Shown: positions 1-9,540, counted from the first letter of the stretch. The stretch: DNA of 64,000 nucleotides from Puniceicoccales bacterium (GCA_031280235.1 JAITHA010000022.1:1-64000), one strand, 5' to 3'. Translations and numbers: made by a program. Notes: generated by a model from the sequence alone, not told the origin.

Positions 1-299
1 TCGCGGAAGGCCTCGTGGGCGGCTTCGGACGCGTGGATATATTCGGCGTCGGGATCGACCTCGATATGCTTGGCGTGCGCAAGGCGCATTTTTTCGGGAA
101 GACGGATGCCGCGCGCGCGATCTTTTTTATAGGCCTCCAGTTGCTCCGGAGAAAGCTCGGCGGGCGTGACAAGGCGCGATGGTTTGGAGGGCGCGTCTCC
201 CTTGGCGGCCCTCAGGTGCGCGGGGGTTGCGGCGAAACAAAATGCGAGCGCGGCGAGGAATGCCGCGCGACAGGCGCGGATGATTTTTTTTGGATTCAT
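1..299 (-). CDS. N-terminal fragment of a secreted protein, possibly a GH29-type glycosidase
   Basis: The reading frame starts with ATG at 299 on the minus strand and runs off the window, so about 99 codons are visible. The first 31 residues look like a signal peptide: a basic start (MNPKKIIRACR), then a hydrophobic run (FLAALAFCFAA) and an Ala-rich cleavage region. The mature start is charged and Pro/Lys rich, and the last visible residues read EYIHASEAAHEAFR. In secreted GH29 alpha-L-fucosidases of this phylum a similar stretch precedes the catalytic barrel, so a GH29 enzyme is my best guess, but the catalytic part is outside the window. A complete GH29-like gene lies at 59322-60962. Export is well supported; the function is weakly supported. 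Confidence 0.6.
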   Translation of the reverse strand, partial: MNPKKIIRACRAAFLAALAFCFAATPAHLRAAKGDAPSKPSRLVTPAELSPEQLEAYKKDRARGIRLPEKMRLAHAKHIEVDPDAEYIHASEAAHEAFR

Positions 300-692
300 G
301 AGAGCCCGGAAAGACTGTGGCTTGGGGAAAATGTTCCCGCCTCTCCCGCTTTGTTCCGGGCGCCACTTGTGGGAGGATATGCGAAATTTATGCGTGAAAA
401 ATTCTCATCCATCGCAGATTATTTCCGACCAAACCAAAACACTTCATGAGTAATTCTGACGCCATCGGGGGAGTGTGTCGTTTTGTCTGTAAATTGGTTC
501 TGAGCATCTGAGGCAGGTGTCTCGATCGGGCCGGGCTGACGAACAGCCCGGGACCCAATGTCCAGTCCCTCTCCATTTGGGAGAGACGGGGGCCAAAACA
601 TCGAGGGTGAGAAATCTTGATAAGATGCTCGGAACAGGGTTGGCTTGAATGGGCTTAACAAAACAAGTTCAAGGTTATTTTGTAAAAATACT
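300..692. other. Intergenic stretch without a recognisable gene
   Basis: I see no supportable gene here. A short perfect hairpin lies at 531-551 (8-bp arms around ACGAA). It has no following T run on either strand, so it is not a convincing intrinsic terminator. The promoter of the secreted protein on the minus strand should lie just right of 299, but no clear -35/-10 pair stands out. Confidence 0.5.
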
Positions 693-866
693 CAGGCCGG
701 GTTGATATCTTGGCCGCTTGGGGTTCTGAGGGTGAAGGGCGTGCTGTAGATGGGGGATTGTGATGTGGGTTGGCTACCATCGGTGGTGTAGTGGATGGTG
801 GCATTTGGTGATTTCGCTGTGGATGCTCACGGTGATTTGCCCGGCGAAGTTTTCGCCATGATTCGG
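693..866 (-). pseudogene. Frameshifted remnant of a chitobiase/Fn3-like C-terminal domain
   Basis: Read on the minus strand from 866, one frame gives PNHGENFAGQITVSIHSEIT. The next frame continues with NATIHYTTDGSQPTSQSP and then IYSTPFTL, ending at a TGA at 695-693. Joined, this matches the usual pattern of the CHB_HEX_C-type domain (P-x-GG-x-F, then VTVSI, then ATI-x-YTTDGS-x-PT). Such domains sit at the C-terminus of secreted glycosidases and sulfatases. The join needs removal of one base in the TTT run at 804-806, so this is a single-base frameshift. No catalytic domain is visible upstream, only noncoding-looking sequence and then fabV. I read it as the decayed tail of a secreted carbohydrate-active enzyme. 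Confidence 0.6.
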
Positions 867-1044
867 TGTGAGGTGTTTCTCTGAAGAAAAGTGCAACATG
901 GAGAGAGGGTTCTCTTTTGTTCGTGAGTGTCCCTTGTTTCCTCTCAAATTTGTCAACGTGAAAGACATTTTTGGAACGTCGCGTGCGCGCGTGTGGCATT
1001 TTAAGATTGAAATGCGGGGTACCTTTCTTATCCCCGCCTCTAAC

Positions 1045-2241
1045 ATGGCCATAAAGCAAGTCGTCCAGCCCAGAATCCGAGGTTTTATCTGTGTCTCTGC
1101 CCATCCCGTTGGGTGCGCGGAGAACGTGCGTAGGCAAATCGCCTACGTCAAAGAGCAGGTACCGCTTAAGGGGGGATGCAAAAGTGTTCTTATTATTGGC
1201 GCATCAACAGGGTATGGACTTTCTTCGCGCATCGTCGCGGCGTATGGGGCGGGGGCGGCTACGCTCGGGGTTTCCTATGAGAAGGGGGCCGAAAATGGGC
1301 GGACGGCCTCTGCGGGTTGGTATAACACGGCGGCTTTTGAGGCGGCGGCGCGCAACGATGGCCTTTGGGCAAAGACAATCAACGGTGATGCGTTTTCGAC
1401 AGAAATCAAGGCGGCTACGGTGGCTTTGATTAAGAAGGAGATGCCGAAGATTGATCTCGTGATCTATTCGCTCGCTTCGCCCCGGCGCGTAGACCCCAAG
1501 ACGGGGCAAGCCTATCGCTCGGTGCTCAAGCCCATTGGGCAGAGCTTTACCTCAAGGACGCTTGATACGGACAGGAATGTCATTTCGGAGATCACACTTT
1601 CCCCGGCGAGCGAGGAAGACATTGAGAGCACAGTAAAGGTGATGGGGGGCGAGGATTGGGAGCTTTGGATGGAGGCGCTGGAAGAGGCTGGCGTGCTTGC
1701 CGAAGGGTGCACCAGCGTGGCCTATTCCTACATCGGGCCCGAGGTGACGTGGCCCGTCTACAAGAACGGCACGATAGGCCGGGCGAAGGAAGATTTGGAG
1801 CACACGGCCAAGCGCTTGGATGCGCTATTGAAGATTCATCGTGGGCGGGCTTTCGTCTCGGTGAACAAGGCTGTTGTCACGCAGTCCAGCTCGGCCATCC
1901 CGGTTGTTCCTCTTTACATTGCGCTTCTTTTTAAGGCCATGAAGGCGCGTGGGTTGCATGAGGGTTGCATCCAGCAGGCATGGCGGCTTTTCGCGACGCA
2001 GATGTACAACGACAACATTCTCAAATTTGATGAGGGCAGGCGGGTGCGCCTTGATGACAGGGAAATGCGCGAGGAGGTGCAGAGCGAGGTGTTTGCCATC
2101 TGGCCCGATGTGAACACGGAGAACCTGAATGAGCTGACGGACTATGCGGGCTACCAGACGGACTTTTTAAACCTCTTTGGTTTCAACTTCCCCGGGGTGG
2201 ATTATGATGCCGAGGTGGACATTGAGGTGCCGCTGCTCTGA
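1045..2241 (+). CDS. fabV: Enoyl-ACP reductase FabV (trans-2-enoyl reductase family)
   Basis: FabV reduces the trans-2-enoyl thioester in the last step of each fatty-acid elongation cycle, using NADH, in the cytoplasm. The protein is 398 residues, the normal length. The N-terminus VQPRIRGFICVSAHPVGC is the FabV hallmark. The nucleotide-binding loop GASTGYG is at residues 52-58, and the catalytic Tyr-x8-Lys of the family is Y239...K248 within VYKNGTIGRAK. The frame is open for 59 codons upstream, but that stretch has no family similarity, so the ATG at 1045 is chosen. FabV is intrinsically poorly sensitive to triclosan in other species. The gene stands alone and converges with recN. Confidence 0.96.
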   Translation: MAIKQVVQPRIRGFICVSAHPVGCAENVRRQIAYVKEQVPLKGGCKSVLIIGASTGYGLSSRIVAAYGAGAATLGVSYEKGAENGRTASAGWYNTAAFEAAARNDGLWAKTINGDAFSTEIKAATVALIKKEMPKIDLVIYSLASPRRVDPKTGQAYRSVLKPIGQSFTSRTLDTDRNVISEITLSPASEEDIESTVKVMGGEDWELWMEALEEAGVLAEGCTSVAYSYIGPEVTWPVYKNGTIGRAKEDLEHTAKRLDALLKIHRGRAFVSVNKAVVTQSSSAIPVVPLYIALLFKAMKARGLHEGCIQQAWRLFATQMYNDNILKFDEGRRVRLDDREMREEVQSEVFAIWPDVNTENLNELTDYAGYQTDFLNLFGFNFPGVDYDAEVDIEVPLL

Positions 2242-2270
2242 GGGTCGGACTGACGCGCGTTTGCTGCGTC

Positions 2271-3950
2271 TTATGCCTTCGCTTGGCGGGAGAGCAGTTC
2301 GCGCGCGTGCGTGAGGGCAGAGGTGCTTTGACGGTCGCCGATCATTCGGGCCAGTTCTTCCTCGCGTGCACCGGGGATGTCGTGGATGTCGTGGATGCTC
2401 ACTGTGGTGGCGTCTTCTGTCTGGCTTTTGCGCACCTCTAGGTGCCGGTGGCCTTGGGCGGCAACTTGCGGCAGGTGGGTTACGCAAAACACTTGGTGGC
2501 GGTCAGCCAGCAAGGCTAGCTCACGCCCGACTTGCGCGCCTATTTCACCGCCGACGTTGGCGTCCACTTCGTCAAAGACGAGAACGGGAGTGTGATCCAC
2601 GCTGGCGAGCACGGTTTTTAGGGCGAGCATCACGCGGGCCATTTCGCCACTTGAGGCGATTTTGTTGAGGGGCAGGGCGTCTTGTCCGGCGTTGGGCAGG
2701 AAGAGGAATTGGCAGGCGCTGTCGCCTGAGTCGTCCAGTTGTGGGGTGGTGGTGACTTGGATGCGCAGGTCGGCTTTTTTGAAACCGAGTTTGGATAGCA
2801 TTCGTGAAGCGGCAGTGGCGAGGGTGGTGGCGGCCTCTCTGCGTGTCTGCCGCAAGGCGGCTGCGAGCTCGCGCAGGTCGGTTTCGGCCTTGGCGGCCTT
2901 GGCGCAGGCTTTTTCCAAGGCGCCTGTGATATCGCTTTGCAGAGCCAATTTGTTGGTGAGGGCGTCGCGTTTCGCACGCACAGTTTCAGGAGCTGGGCCA
3001 TATTTACGGCGCAACTCAAGCCACTGGTTCATGCGCGAGGAGATGTTTTCGAGCGCTTGGGGATCGTCGTTTCCGGCGTCGCCACCGAGGTGGGAAAAGT
3101 CGGCCTGAATGTCGGCCAGCTCGATGGCCAGGGCGCTCAAGCGTTTTTCCAAGTCGTCGGCGGCTTCGTCGAGTGAAGCGATTTCCCGTGCGGTTCTCAG
3201 TGCGGCGGGAAATTTCCCGGCGAGGCCTTCATCGCCGAGTTGTGCATCCATTTGTGTGAAGAGTTCCCGGAGTTCCCGGGTCGAGGTGATTCTCTTGAAA
3301 TCGCGCTCGAGGGTGGCGATGCCCTCCGTGGAGAGGTCGAGAGCACCCATGCGTTCGAGCTGGGATTGGACGAAGTTGATTTCATCTTCCGACATTTTTT
3401 CCTGGGAACGGATGGCCTCGATATTGCGCAGCATGGCGCGCCAGGCGGCATAGTTTTCGTGGTAATGGGCGAGGGCACTGGTGTGGGCGGGGCCGGCAAA
3501 GAGGTCGAGCAGTTCGAGCTGGTGACGTTCGTGAAAGAGTTTCTGGGGTTCGCCTGGCCCGTGAAAATCGATCCAGATTTCGCCGAGGTTTTCCAGCTGC
3601 GCGAGGGTAGCGGCGTTGCCGTTGATGTGGATGCGCCCGGGCTTGGTGGTGGAGACGCTGCGGCGCAGGATGAGCTGGCCTTCCTCGCAAGTAGGCAGGC
3701 CGAGGCTGGTCAGCAGGGCGTCCACGCTCGTCGTGTTGGCAAGGTGCAGAATCGCCTCGACCTCGCAGGCGTCGCTGCCCTTGCGGACGATGGTCTTGGG
3801 GGCGCGGTTGCCTGCGAGCAGGCTGAGGGCGCCGAGGAGGATACTCTTTCCGGCGCCTGTTTCGCCAGTTACGACGGTGAAACCTGCCCCGAGTTCGAGC
3901 GTGGCGGCGTCCATCAGGGCGAGATTTTTTATCCGCAAGGAGCAGAGCAT
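2271..3950 (-). CDS. recN: DNA repair protein RecN
   Basis: RecN is an SMC-like ATPase that helps hold and repair double-strand breaks. The 559-residue product starts MLCSLRIKNLALMD. It has a Walker A loop GETGAGKS at residues 29-36, a long central charged region with coiled-coil character (about 155-375), the ABC-type signature SSGEMARVMLALK, and a Walker B segment VLVFDEVDANVGG near the C-terminus. The frame extends upstream past the pgpA junction, but the extension has no family similarity. The start at 3950 places the conserved N-terminus at residue 1. It lies 37 bp downstream of pgpA on the same strand and may be co-transcribed with it. Confidence 0.95.
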   Translation of the reverse strand: MLCSLRIKNLALMDAATLELGAGFTVVTGETGAGKSILLGALSLLAGNRAPKTIVRKGSDACEVEAILHLANTTSVDALLTSLGLPTCEEGQLILRRSVSTTKPGRIHINGNAATLAQLENLGEIWIDFHGPGEPQKLFHERHQLELLDLFAGPAHTSALAHYHENYAAWRAMLRNIEAIRSQEKMSEDEINFVQSQLERMGALDLSTEGIATLERDFKRITSTRELRELFTQMDAQLGDEGLAGKFPAALRTAREIASLDEAADDLEKRLSALAIELADIQADFSHLGGDAGNDDPQALENISSRMNQWLELRRKYGPAPETVRAKRDALTNKLALQSDITGALEKACAKAAKAETDLRELAAALRQTRREAATTLATAASRMLSKLGFKKADLRIQVTTTPQLDDSGDSACQFLFLPNAGQDALPLNKIASSGEMARVMLALKTVLASVDHTPVLVFDEVDANVGGEIGAQVGRELALLADRHQVFCVTHLPQVAAQGHRHLEVRKSQTEDATTVSIHDIHDIPGAREEELARMIGDRQSTSALTHARELLSRQAKA

Positions 3951-3987
3951 GGGGCGTAGAAAAGAGGCTGTGCGACAGTGCGACAAC

Positions 3988-4524
3988 TCAGAATACCAGC
4001 GCCCAGAGAAAGTGGAGAATGTGCAGCAAGGCGCAGGCCGCAGTAGCGGCAGCAAGATCATCGACGACGATACCTATGCCACCGGGCAGGTACTGCAGGC
4101 GGCGTATGCCGAAGGGCTTGGTGATGTCAAAAAGGCGGAAAAGCGCGAAACCGACGAAGACCCAGAGCCAGATCCACTGGGTGCCGGCTGCCCTGAAGGT
4201 GCTTGTTTCTGCGCCGATGTAGACGATGGGTATGGCGACAAACTCATCGAGGATAATCTCGCCGGGATCTTTTTTCCCGAGGTGTTTTTCGGCGATTGTG
4301 CAGAGCACGATGGCGACAAGGGCTAGGGTGGCGAGGATCCCGGCAAAGACCATCCAGTGGCTGGCGTTGTTGAAGCGCGCCAGCACGACAGAGTACAGGA
4401 GAAGGCCCGCGCCGCTGCCCCAGGTGCCGGGGGCAGACATGCGGGTACCGAGAGGGCCCAGAGTGGTGACGGTGGTACAGGCGCGGCCGATGGGGCCGTG
4501 TATGATTGTCCGGGAGAGCGACAT
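3988..4524 (-). CDS. pgpA: Phosphatidylglycerophosphatase A
   Basis: PgpA removes the phosphate from phosphatidylglycerophosphate to give phosphatidylglycerol at the inner membrane. The 178-residue protein has several hydrophobic segments. It shows the family motifs: APGTWGSGAG at 31-40, DPGEIILDEF at 86-95, FRLFDITKPFGIRR at 129-142, and LPGGIGIVVDDL at 146-157. These supply the acidic metal-binding residues. Length and motif order are normal. It lies upstream of recN with a 37-bp gap. The start has no Shine-Dalgarno sequence, like most genes here. Confidence 0.92.
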   Translation of the reverse strand: MSLSRTIIHGPIGRACTTVTTLGPLGTRMSAPGTWGSGAGLLLYSVVLARFNNASHWMVFAGILATLALVAIVLCTIAEKHLGKKDPGEIILDEFVAIPIVYIGAETSTFRAAGTQWIWLWVFVGFALFRLFDITKPFGIRRLQYLPGGIGIVVDDLAAATAACALLHILHFLWALVF

Positions 4525-4668
4525 GTGTATTGGGAAACGGCTTGTGTGCCCGGTGGCTCAGCGACGCGAACAAAAAAAGAGCAGAGTGAAAGATCGCCCC
4601 GCTCAAAGAGTTTATCCTCTGCGTGGAGGAAAATTTTGCAGCTGCTGCGTTGTTCCGGCTGGCGGGTG

Positions 4669-4830
4669 TCAGCGATTGGAGGTGCCCATGCCACCGAAGC
4701 TCGACATGCTTGCTTCCCAAGACTGCGGGGCGTTGGCTGGCATGTTAGCCGAGCCGGGGCGCCGACTTTCGCAACCGCCCAGAAGGACGGTTGCGATGGC
4801 GATGAGCGCTGCGCAGGAGAGGGCTTTCAT
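4669..4830 (-). CDS. Small lipoprotein of 53 residues
   Basis: A short frame from ATG at 4830 to TGA at 4671-4669 encodes a 53-residue protein. It has a textbook lipoprotein signal: MKALS, a hydrophobic run (AALIAIATVL), and the lipobox L-G-G-C with Cys at residue 20. The mature part is only about 34 residues, rich in Ser, Pro, Met and Gly, and has no recognisable domain. It starts 28 bp after the stop of the coiled-coil membrane protein (4859-5896) on the same strand, so the two are probably co-expressed. Function is unknown; attachment to a membrane leaflet is inferred from the lipobox alone. Confidence 0.7.
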   Translation of the reverse strand: MKALSCAALIAIATVLLGGCESRRPGSANMPANAPQSWEASMSSFGGMGTSNR

Positions 4831-4858
4831 CCGAGTGTCCCTGTATTGCCCGATGGGC

Positions 4859-5896
4859 TTAGGGAAGCGGTTCGAGGGTCAACGGCGCGGCAGGCGCTGC
4901 CGCTGGCGCGGCGGCGGCTTCGGGGCGCGTGCCTTCAACGACGACGGGCACTGGAGCGCTGGGTTGGGCGGTGGAAACAGACGGTGTACGGACGAGGTTC
5001 ACGACGAGGTCTTTCACAAGCTGCCTGCGCTTGGAACCTGGGAGAATGCTGAGGACAGTGTAGGCCGAGCGGATTTCGGCGACGCGGAGTTTTCCGACGA
5101 CGTTGCCGTCGGCCATCTCCAAGTCATAGGTTTGCCCCGGCTGCAGGTTACTGTTGTCAAGGCCAGCGGAGACCGTGATGACGCCCCACCTGAGGTCCAC
5201 TGCGATGATCCTGGTGGGGATACGGGGCGCGGCTTCTTTGACGGCGGGGATGTCGGACTTGACGGCTTCAATGCCGGGCACGACCGGGTGCGGTGGCTTG
5301 AAGCCAGTCTGGCCTTCGGCCCATCTCCAGAGACGCGTGTAGTCGCTCACCGAGCGCTGGTATTTGTCTTCGGCGGCCTCGCGGCGTTTGATTTCCATCT
5401 CGTGCACTTCTTTGGGGAACATGGTCTGGATCTCCTCATTCTTTTGGGTGATCGTCCTCTGGGCTTCCTCAAGGGCGGCCTGCAGCTCGTTGGCTTTGCT
5501 GTTGGCCTGCTGGAGGGAGGCTGTCAGTTCGTTGCGGCGGCGGATCAAGTCGGCTTTTTCGGATTCGAGGTTCGCTATCACGCCATCCTTTTCTTGGATG
5601 GTTTTGTTGCGTTGGTCGACAGTCTCTCTTTCTTGGGCCAGCTCTCGCGTTAGCTTTTCGATTTCAGCGCGCTTGGCGGTGAGGAGGGCCTTGATTTTTG
5701 CCTGTACCCCCATGCGTTTCACGAAGGTCTTGTCGGCCTTAAAGTCGTCTTTGAGTTCGAGGTCACTGGTGTACCATTCGGTATTCACCATAGCGACCTT
5801 GATGTTCTGTTCATTGATGTAGTAAAAGGCAGCGCCCGAGGCTATTGCGCCGAGGATGGCCACGATACGGATGATGAGTGAGAGTGTCTTGCTCAT
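4859..5896 (-). CDS. Membrane-anchored coiled-coil protein, function unknown
   Basis: This 345-residue protein is not one I recognise. Residues 8-28 form a single N-terminal hydrophobic segment after MSKTLSL, without an obvious cleavage site, so it is probably an inner-membrane anchor. Residues about 62-175 are rich in Glu, Lys, Arg and Gln with heptad-like spacing and should form a long coiled coil. A compact region (about 225-305) may fold as a small beta domain. The C-terminus is an Ala/Pro-rich tail ending LTLEPLP. It is followed 28 bp downstream by a small lipoprotein. A structural envelope role is conceivable but unproven. Confidence 0.75.
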   Translation of the reverse strand: MSKTLSLIIRIVAILGAIASGAAFYYINEQNIKVAMVNTEWYTSDLELKDDFKADKTFVKRMGVQAKIKALLTAKRAEIEKLTRELAQERETVDQRNKTIQEKDGVIANLESEKADLIRRRNELTASLQQANSKANELQAALEEAQRTITQKNEEIQTMFPKEVHEMEIKRREAAEDKYQRSVSDYTRLWRWAEGQTGFKPPHPVVPGIEAVKSDIPAVKEAAPRIPTRIIAVDLRWGVITVSAGLDNSNLQPGQTYDLEMADGNVVGKLRVAEIRSAYTVLSILPGSKRRQLVKDLVVNLVRTPSVSTAQPSAPVPVVVEGTRPEAAAAPAAAPAAPLTLEPLP

Positions 5897-5920
5897 GGGG
5901 ATGAGGATAAGCGGTGTTGG

Positions 5921-7513
5921 TTAGTGGTAGGTGTAGGTTGTGAGGTGGAAAAAGCGTGCTGACTGTCTTGTGACGCATCTTGCAGGATTGGCTGCCAGAT
6001 GTTCCGCCAGCTTAAAGATAAATTCGGTTTGCGGTTCAAGACCTAATTTTTGAGAAATTTCCTCTGCTGTGAAGGCCTGTCCGGGTTTGCTTTTGAGCAG
6101 TTCGATAATGCGGCCTTGGAGTTGGAGAAAGCTCGCAGCGGCTTTTTTCCCGGCTTCCACGCCGGGTTGGTGGTAGGCGTTGATGCCGACGAAGCTGGCA
6201 TAGAAGCCAACGGCGCGCTCAAACAGCGCGATGAGCAGGCCGAGTGAGCGGGCACTGACCTTGCTTATCGTGAGCGTGATGCTGGGGCGATTTTGCTCGG
6301 AGAGCGCCTCGCGCGTGCCCAGCAGGAAGGCCTCCAGATAATCTCCGCTGGTGACGCCTGGTTCCACCTCCAGCGCTTCGCCGGGGGAGCCCTCCTCGCG
6401 ATCGCGGAGCACTTCAATGAAGGTGGCGAAAAAGTTTGGCACACCGTCACGCAATTGTTGGACGTAGGCGTGTTGGTCCGTCGAGCCTTTGTTGCCGTAA
6501 ACGGAAATGCCTTGGTTGACGGTCCTGCCTGCCAGATCCTCACTTTTACCGAGGGATTCCATGATGAGCTGTTGCAGGTAGCGAGCGAAGAGCAGGAGAC
6601 GGTCTTTGTAGGGCAGGATGACCATGTCTTTGGAGCCGCGCCCATCGGTGAGGAAGTACCATGCCGCGGCGAGAAGGGCGGCTGGGTTTTGGCGCGTGTT
6701 TTTGGTGCGTGTGAGCTTGTCCATCGCGGCAGCGCCCGCGAGCAGCTCGCGGATGGGCAGTCCTTGCAGCGCGGCGGGGAGGAGGCCCACGGCGGCCAAT
6801 TCGCTGGTGCGCCCGCCCACCCAGTCCCACATTGGGAAGCGTGCGAGGAATTTTTTCCCTACGGCCTGTTTGTCGAGCTGGCTGCCAGCCCCGGTGACGG
6901 CCACGGCGTGCGCCCCAAAGTCAAGCCCGGCGGCTGTGTAGCGAGCTTCCGTCTCTAACATGCCGTTGCGCGGCTCGGGGGTGCTGCCCGACTTGGAGGT
7001 GACGATGGCGAGCGTGCGCCCGAGCTGGCCCACAAGCTGGGCAAAGGTGTAGTCGTAGCCATCCGGATCTGTGTTGTCCAGAAAGTGCACGGCGAGCTTG
7101 TCTCGCCCAGGCTGTGAGAGGGCTTGGGCGACGAGTTGTGGCCCGAGGGCCGAGCCGCCGATGCCGATGCACAACAGGTTTTGGAATGTGCCATCGCGAC
7201 CTTTTATCGTGCCGTTGTGGATTTTTTCTGAGAACAGCTCGATTGCCTCCAGTGTCTGGCGGATTTCGGCGGTGATGCCTGCCTCGGGTGCCAGCCCTGG
7301 GGTACGCAGCCAATAGTGACCCACTCGACGTTTTTCGTCGGGGTTGGCTATGGCGCCTTTTTCGAGGGCATCCATATCCGCGTAGGCGGCTTGGAATTTG
7401 GTCTCAAACTGTTCGAGAAAACCGTCGGGGAAGGAGACGCGGCTGAGGTCGAGCGCGAAGCCTTCTTCCTCAAAAGGGAGATAGTGTTGCTTGAATTGTT
7501 GCCAAGAGGACAT
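5921..7513 (-). CDS. pgi: Glucose-6-phosphate isomerase
   Basis: Pgi interconverts glucose-6-phosphate and fructose-6-phosphate in glycolysis and gluconeogenesis. The 530-residue protein contains the sugar-isomerase core: [14 protein letters not shown], then [11 protein letters not shown], then [14 protein letters not shown]. It also has the family signature with the catalytic histidine region in [15 protein letters not shown]. The last 80 residues (from about [20 protein letters not shown]) look like a small winged-helix-type extension, as in some other GPI proteins. The in-frame extension upstream of [11 protein letters not shown] is compositionally unlike protein, so the ATG at 7513 is used. 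It is a single gene with no obvious operon partner. Confidence 0.95.
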   Translation of the reverse strand: MSSWQQFKQHYLPFEEEGFALDLSRVSFPDGFLEQFETKFQAAYADMDALEKGAIANPDEKRRVGHYWLRTPGLAPEAGITAEIRQTLEAIELFSEKIHNGTIKGRDGTFQNLLCIGIGGSALGPQLVAQALSQPGRDKLAVHFLDNTDPDGYDYTFAQLVGQLGRTLAIVTSKSGSTPEPRNGMLETEARYTAAGLDFGAHAVAVTGAGSQLDKQAVGKKFLARFPMWDWVGGRTSELAAVGLLPAALQGLPIRELLAGAAAMDKLTRTKNTRQNPAALLAAAWYFLTDGRGSKDMVILPYKDRLLLFARYLQQLIMESLGKSEDLAGRTVNQGISVYGNKGSTDQHAYVQQLRDGVPNFFATFIEVLRDREEGSPGEALEVEPGVTSGDYLEAFLLGTREALSEQNRPSITLTISKVSARSLGLLIALFERAVGFYASFVGINAYHQPGVEAGKKAAASFLQLQGRIIELLKSKPGQAFTAEEISQKLGLEPQTEFIFKLAEHLAANPARCVTRQSARFFHLTTYTYH

Positions 7514-7589
7514 GGGGCGCGCAGCAAAATGGATTTTGCCACGGGGGGAAGGGAATAAAAGCGGGCGGCAGCAGGCGCGCCGTTGCCGC

Positions 7590-8579
7590 CTACAGGTTGA
7601 TGGCTCCCGGCTTGGGGGCGGCATTCGCCAGGAGCCAGATGGCATCGCTTGTCGGGTAGTTCACAGAGAGATTGAATTTCCGGTCTGTACCATCGAGTTT
7701 TGCGGCGGCGTGCAGTTGGGAGAGTTTTTCCTCAAGGGCTTTTTCCGAGGCGTTCCTACTCTCGCTGGGCGCCATCCGGAAGAGTCCGAGCAGTGCTTGA
7801 AACCTTGCTTTGGCGCGCTGCGCGTCCAGCGCGAGCGGGTAGGTCGCCGCAAAGCGGAAGGCGACGTTGTGTCCGTTGTCGCTCAGCACGATTTGCACCT
7901 CGTCTGGCGGGAGGAGTGTTTCCATGTTGTCTGGCTTGGCGCTTGGGAAGAGAGCCTTGTCGAGGTACACGTAGAGGAATGGGACACCTGCCTTTTCGGC
8001 AAATGTGGTGGGCGTCTCCGCGGCCTTGTATGACGGAGTCTTGCCGTCCAACGCCTCCACAGCTGCGCTGGCAGAGTCCTCGTCTGCCAGCAAGAGCGTC
8101 CTGTTGTTTATCGCGGCGAAAAGGATTTTTCTCTTCTTTCCGAAGGGGACTAACTCGGGCAGCGAGCCGACGTCGATGAAGGCGTATTTGCCAATGGTCT
8201 TGGACTTGGCTCCCTTTCGCAAGGCGGTGGCGACGACTTTTGCCGGGGAAAAGTTGCCGCGCAGGATGAAGATGCCTTGGGGGGAGCTGCCGGCGGGGCT
8301 TCCTGGAATGAGGCCGCAGGTGATGCCGGACACGTCTTGTGTGAGATCGAAGCCAAGGATCTCTTGCCAGTCTCTGGCGTTCCGGCCAGAGGTGCCCAGA
8401 AAATACTGCCCAAGCGTCACGGCAAACGGCGAGCGCCCACCAGTGTCGAAGTCCATGTGAATCACCCCGCGCGTCGTGATAGGGAGCCCTGTGGTGTCCA
8501 TTGGCGCACTCGTGGCGCGGATGGCTGCCAAGAAGAGCAGGACGACAAGGGTGTGGAGTAGTTTTTTAATCAGAAACAT
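7590..8579 (-). CDS. Secreted protein of unknown function
   Basis: The 329-residue product starts [11 protein letters not shown] and has a clear signal peptide: a basic start, the hydrophobic run VVLLFLAAI, and a likely cleavage after TSA near residue 25. The mature protein is predicted to be soluble and mixed alpha/beta. I see no cofactor motif and do not recognise the family. It lies 67 bp downstream of hpnC on the same strand and could be co-transcribed with it. The start at 8579 is preferred because it gives a complete signal peptide, whereas the longer frame overlaps hpnC. Confidence 0.75.
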   Translation of the reverse strand: MFLIKKLLHTLVVLLFLAAIRATSAPMDTTGLPITTRGVIHMDFDTGGRSPFAVTLGQYFLGTSGRNARDWQEILGFDLTQDVSGITCGLIPGSPAGSSPQGIFILRGNFSPAKVVATALRKGAKSKTIGKYAFIDVGSLPELVPFGKKRKILFAAINNRTLLLADEDSASAAVEALDGKTPSYKAAETPTTFAEKAGVPFLYVYLDKALFPSAKPDNMETLLPPDEVQIVLSDNGHNVAFRFAATYPLALDAQRAKARFQALLGLFRMAPSESRNASEKALEEKLSQLHAAAKLDGTDRKFNLSVNYPTSDAIWLLANAAPKPGAINL

Positions 8580-8646
8580 CGTGGGAATAGCTTGTGGGCG
8601 GTGTGATTTCAGTGAGCGCGACGAAGAGACGCCGCGGCGAGGCTGT

Positions 8647-9540
8647 TTAGGCACCTGCACCGTGCAAGGGGAAAAGCGCACGCAACAAGAGGCGGCCCTT
8701 GTCCAGCGCCCGAATGCGTGGGCGGCTTCGGAGAGTGTCGAAACTTTGCGCGCGGATTTTTTGCAAAATGCCAGTGCCGCCCAGCCAGGTCGCACGAATT
8801 TCCAGCCGGAGTGGCCAGCGGAGGGTCTCGGCGAGCGGGCGCCCGCTGTCAAACAGTGCCTGGGCGCGCTCCACGTTTTCGCGGATGCACTCGCGCAGGG
8901 CGGGCGTGGCTTGCCGGGTGTCAAAGGTCTCCAAGGACACACCGTGGCGTGCGAGGTCGTCCAGTGGCAGGTAGAGGCGTTTATCCTTTTGCCAGTCCAC
9001 GGCCACGTCCTGCCAGAAGTTGGCCAGCTGCAGAGCCGAGCAAATGGCATCGGACATGGCAAAGCGCTGCTCATCCCCGTAGCCATGCAGCAGCAGGACG
9101 ATCCGCCCGACGGGGTTTGCGCTGCGGCGGCAATAGTCCAGCAGCTCAGCGAAGCTGGCGTAGCGGCGCTTGGTCACGTCTTGTGCGAAGGCGTTGGAGA
9201 GGTCTAGGCACAGCGCAGGGGGGATGGTGAAGCGGCGCAGTGTGTCGCCGAGGGCGAGGAAGATCCAGGCGCTCTCCGGGTCGGGCTTTTCCCCAGCGTA
9301 TGCGCTCAGGCATTGTTCGTCCATGCGGCGCAGCGCGTTGAGGCGGGCCTTCGTCGAGGCGGCGTCCTCGCTCGCGATGCCGTAGCCCTCATCGGCGATG
9401 TCGTCGGCTGTGCGCGCAAAGGCGTATATCGCGGCGACGTGTGGGCGCAGGTGGCGCGGGAGGAGGCGTGCCACGGGAAAGTTTTCGTAATGCTCTCTGG
9501 CGAGTCTCTCGCAGCGGGCATAGGATTCGGCAAGAGTCAT
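8647..9540 (-). CDS. hpnC: Squalene/hydroxysqualene synthase HpnC
   Basis: HpnC belongs to the squalene/phytoene synthase family. In hopanoid-making bacteria it converts presqualene diphosphate to hydroxysqualene. The 297-residue protein has the first Asp-rich motif RTADDIADEG (Asp46, 47, 50), the conserved RRSANPVGRIVL (138-149), and the second Asp motif NFWQDVAVDWQKD (Asp178, 182, 186). The AIYAFARTADD context is typical of HpnC rather than HpnD. The usual partners hpnD and hpnE are not in this window. The final product (squalene, hopanoid or a carotenoid such as diaponeurosporene) therefore cannot be decided here. Confidence 0.88.
   Translation of the reverse strand: MTLAESYARCERLAREHYENFPVARLLPRHLRPHVAAIYAFARTADDIADEGYGIASEDAASTKARLNALRRMDEQCLSAYAGEKPDPESAWIFLALGDTLRRFTIPPALCLDLSNAFAQDVTKRRYASFAELLDYCRRSANPVGRIVLLLHGYGDEQRFAMSDAICSALQLANFWQDVAVDWQKDKRLYLPLDDLARHGVSLETFDTRQATPALRECIRENVERAQALFDSGRPLAETLRWPLRLEIRATWLGGTGILQKIRAQSFDTLRSRPRIRALDKGRLLLRALFPLHGAGA

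Noticed and set aside
531-551. Perfect 8-bp hairpin as an intrinsic terminator
   Set aside because: There is no T run in either direction and no intact gene ending nearby.
868-1044. Possible 59-codon N-terminal extension of FabV
   Set aside because: The extension has no FabV similarity, and the family N-terminus begins at the ATG at 1045.
655-1137. A 160-codon minus-strand frame crossing the fabV start
   Set aside because: It is Pro/His/Arg rich with no domain and conflicts with fabV. The real signal in this stretch is the domain remnant at 693-866 in other frames.
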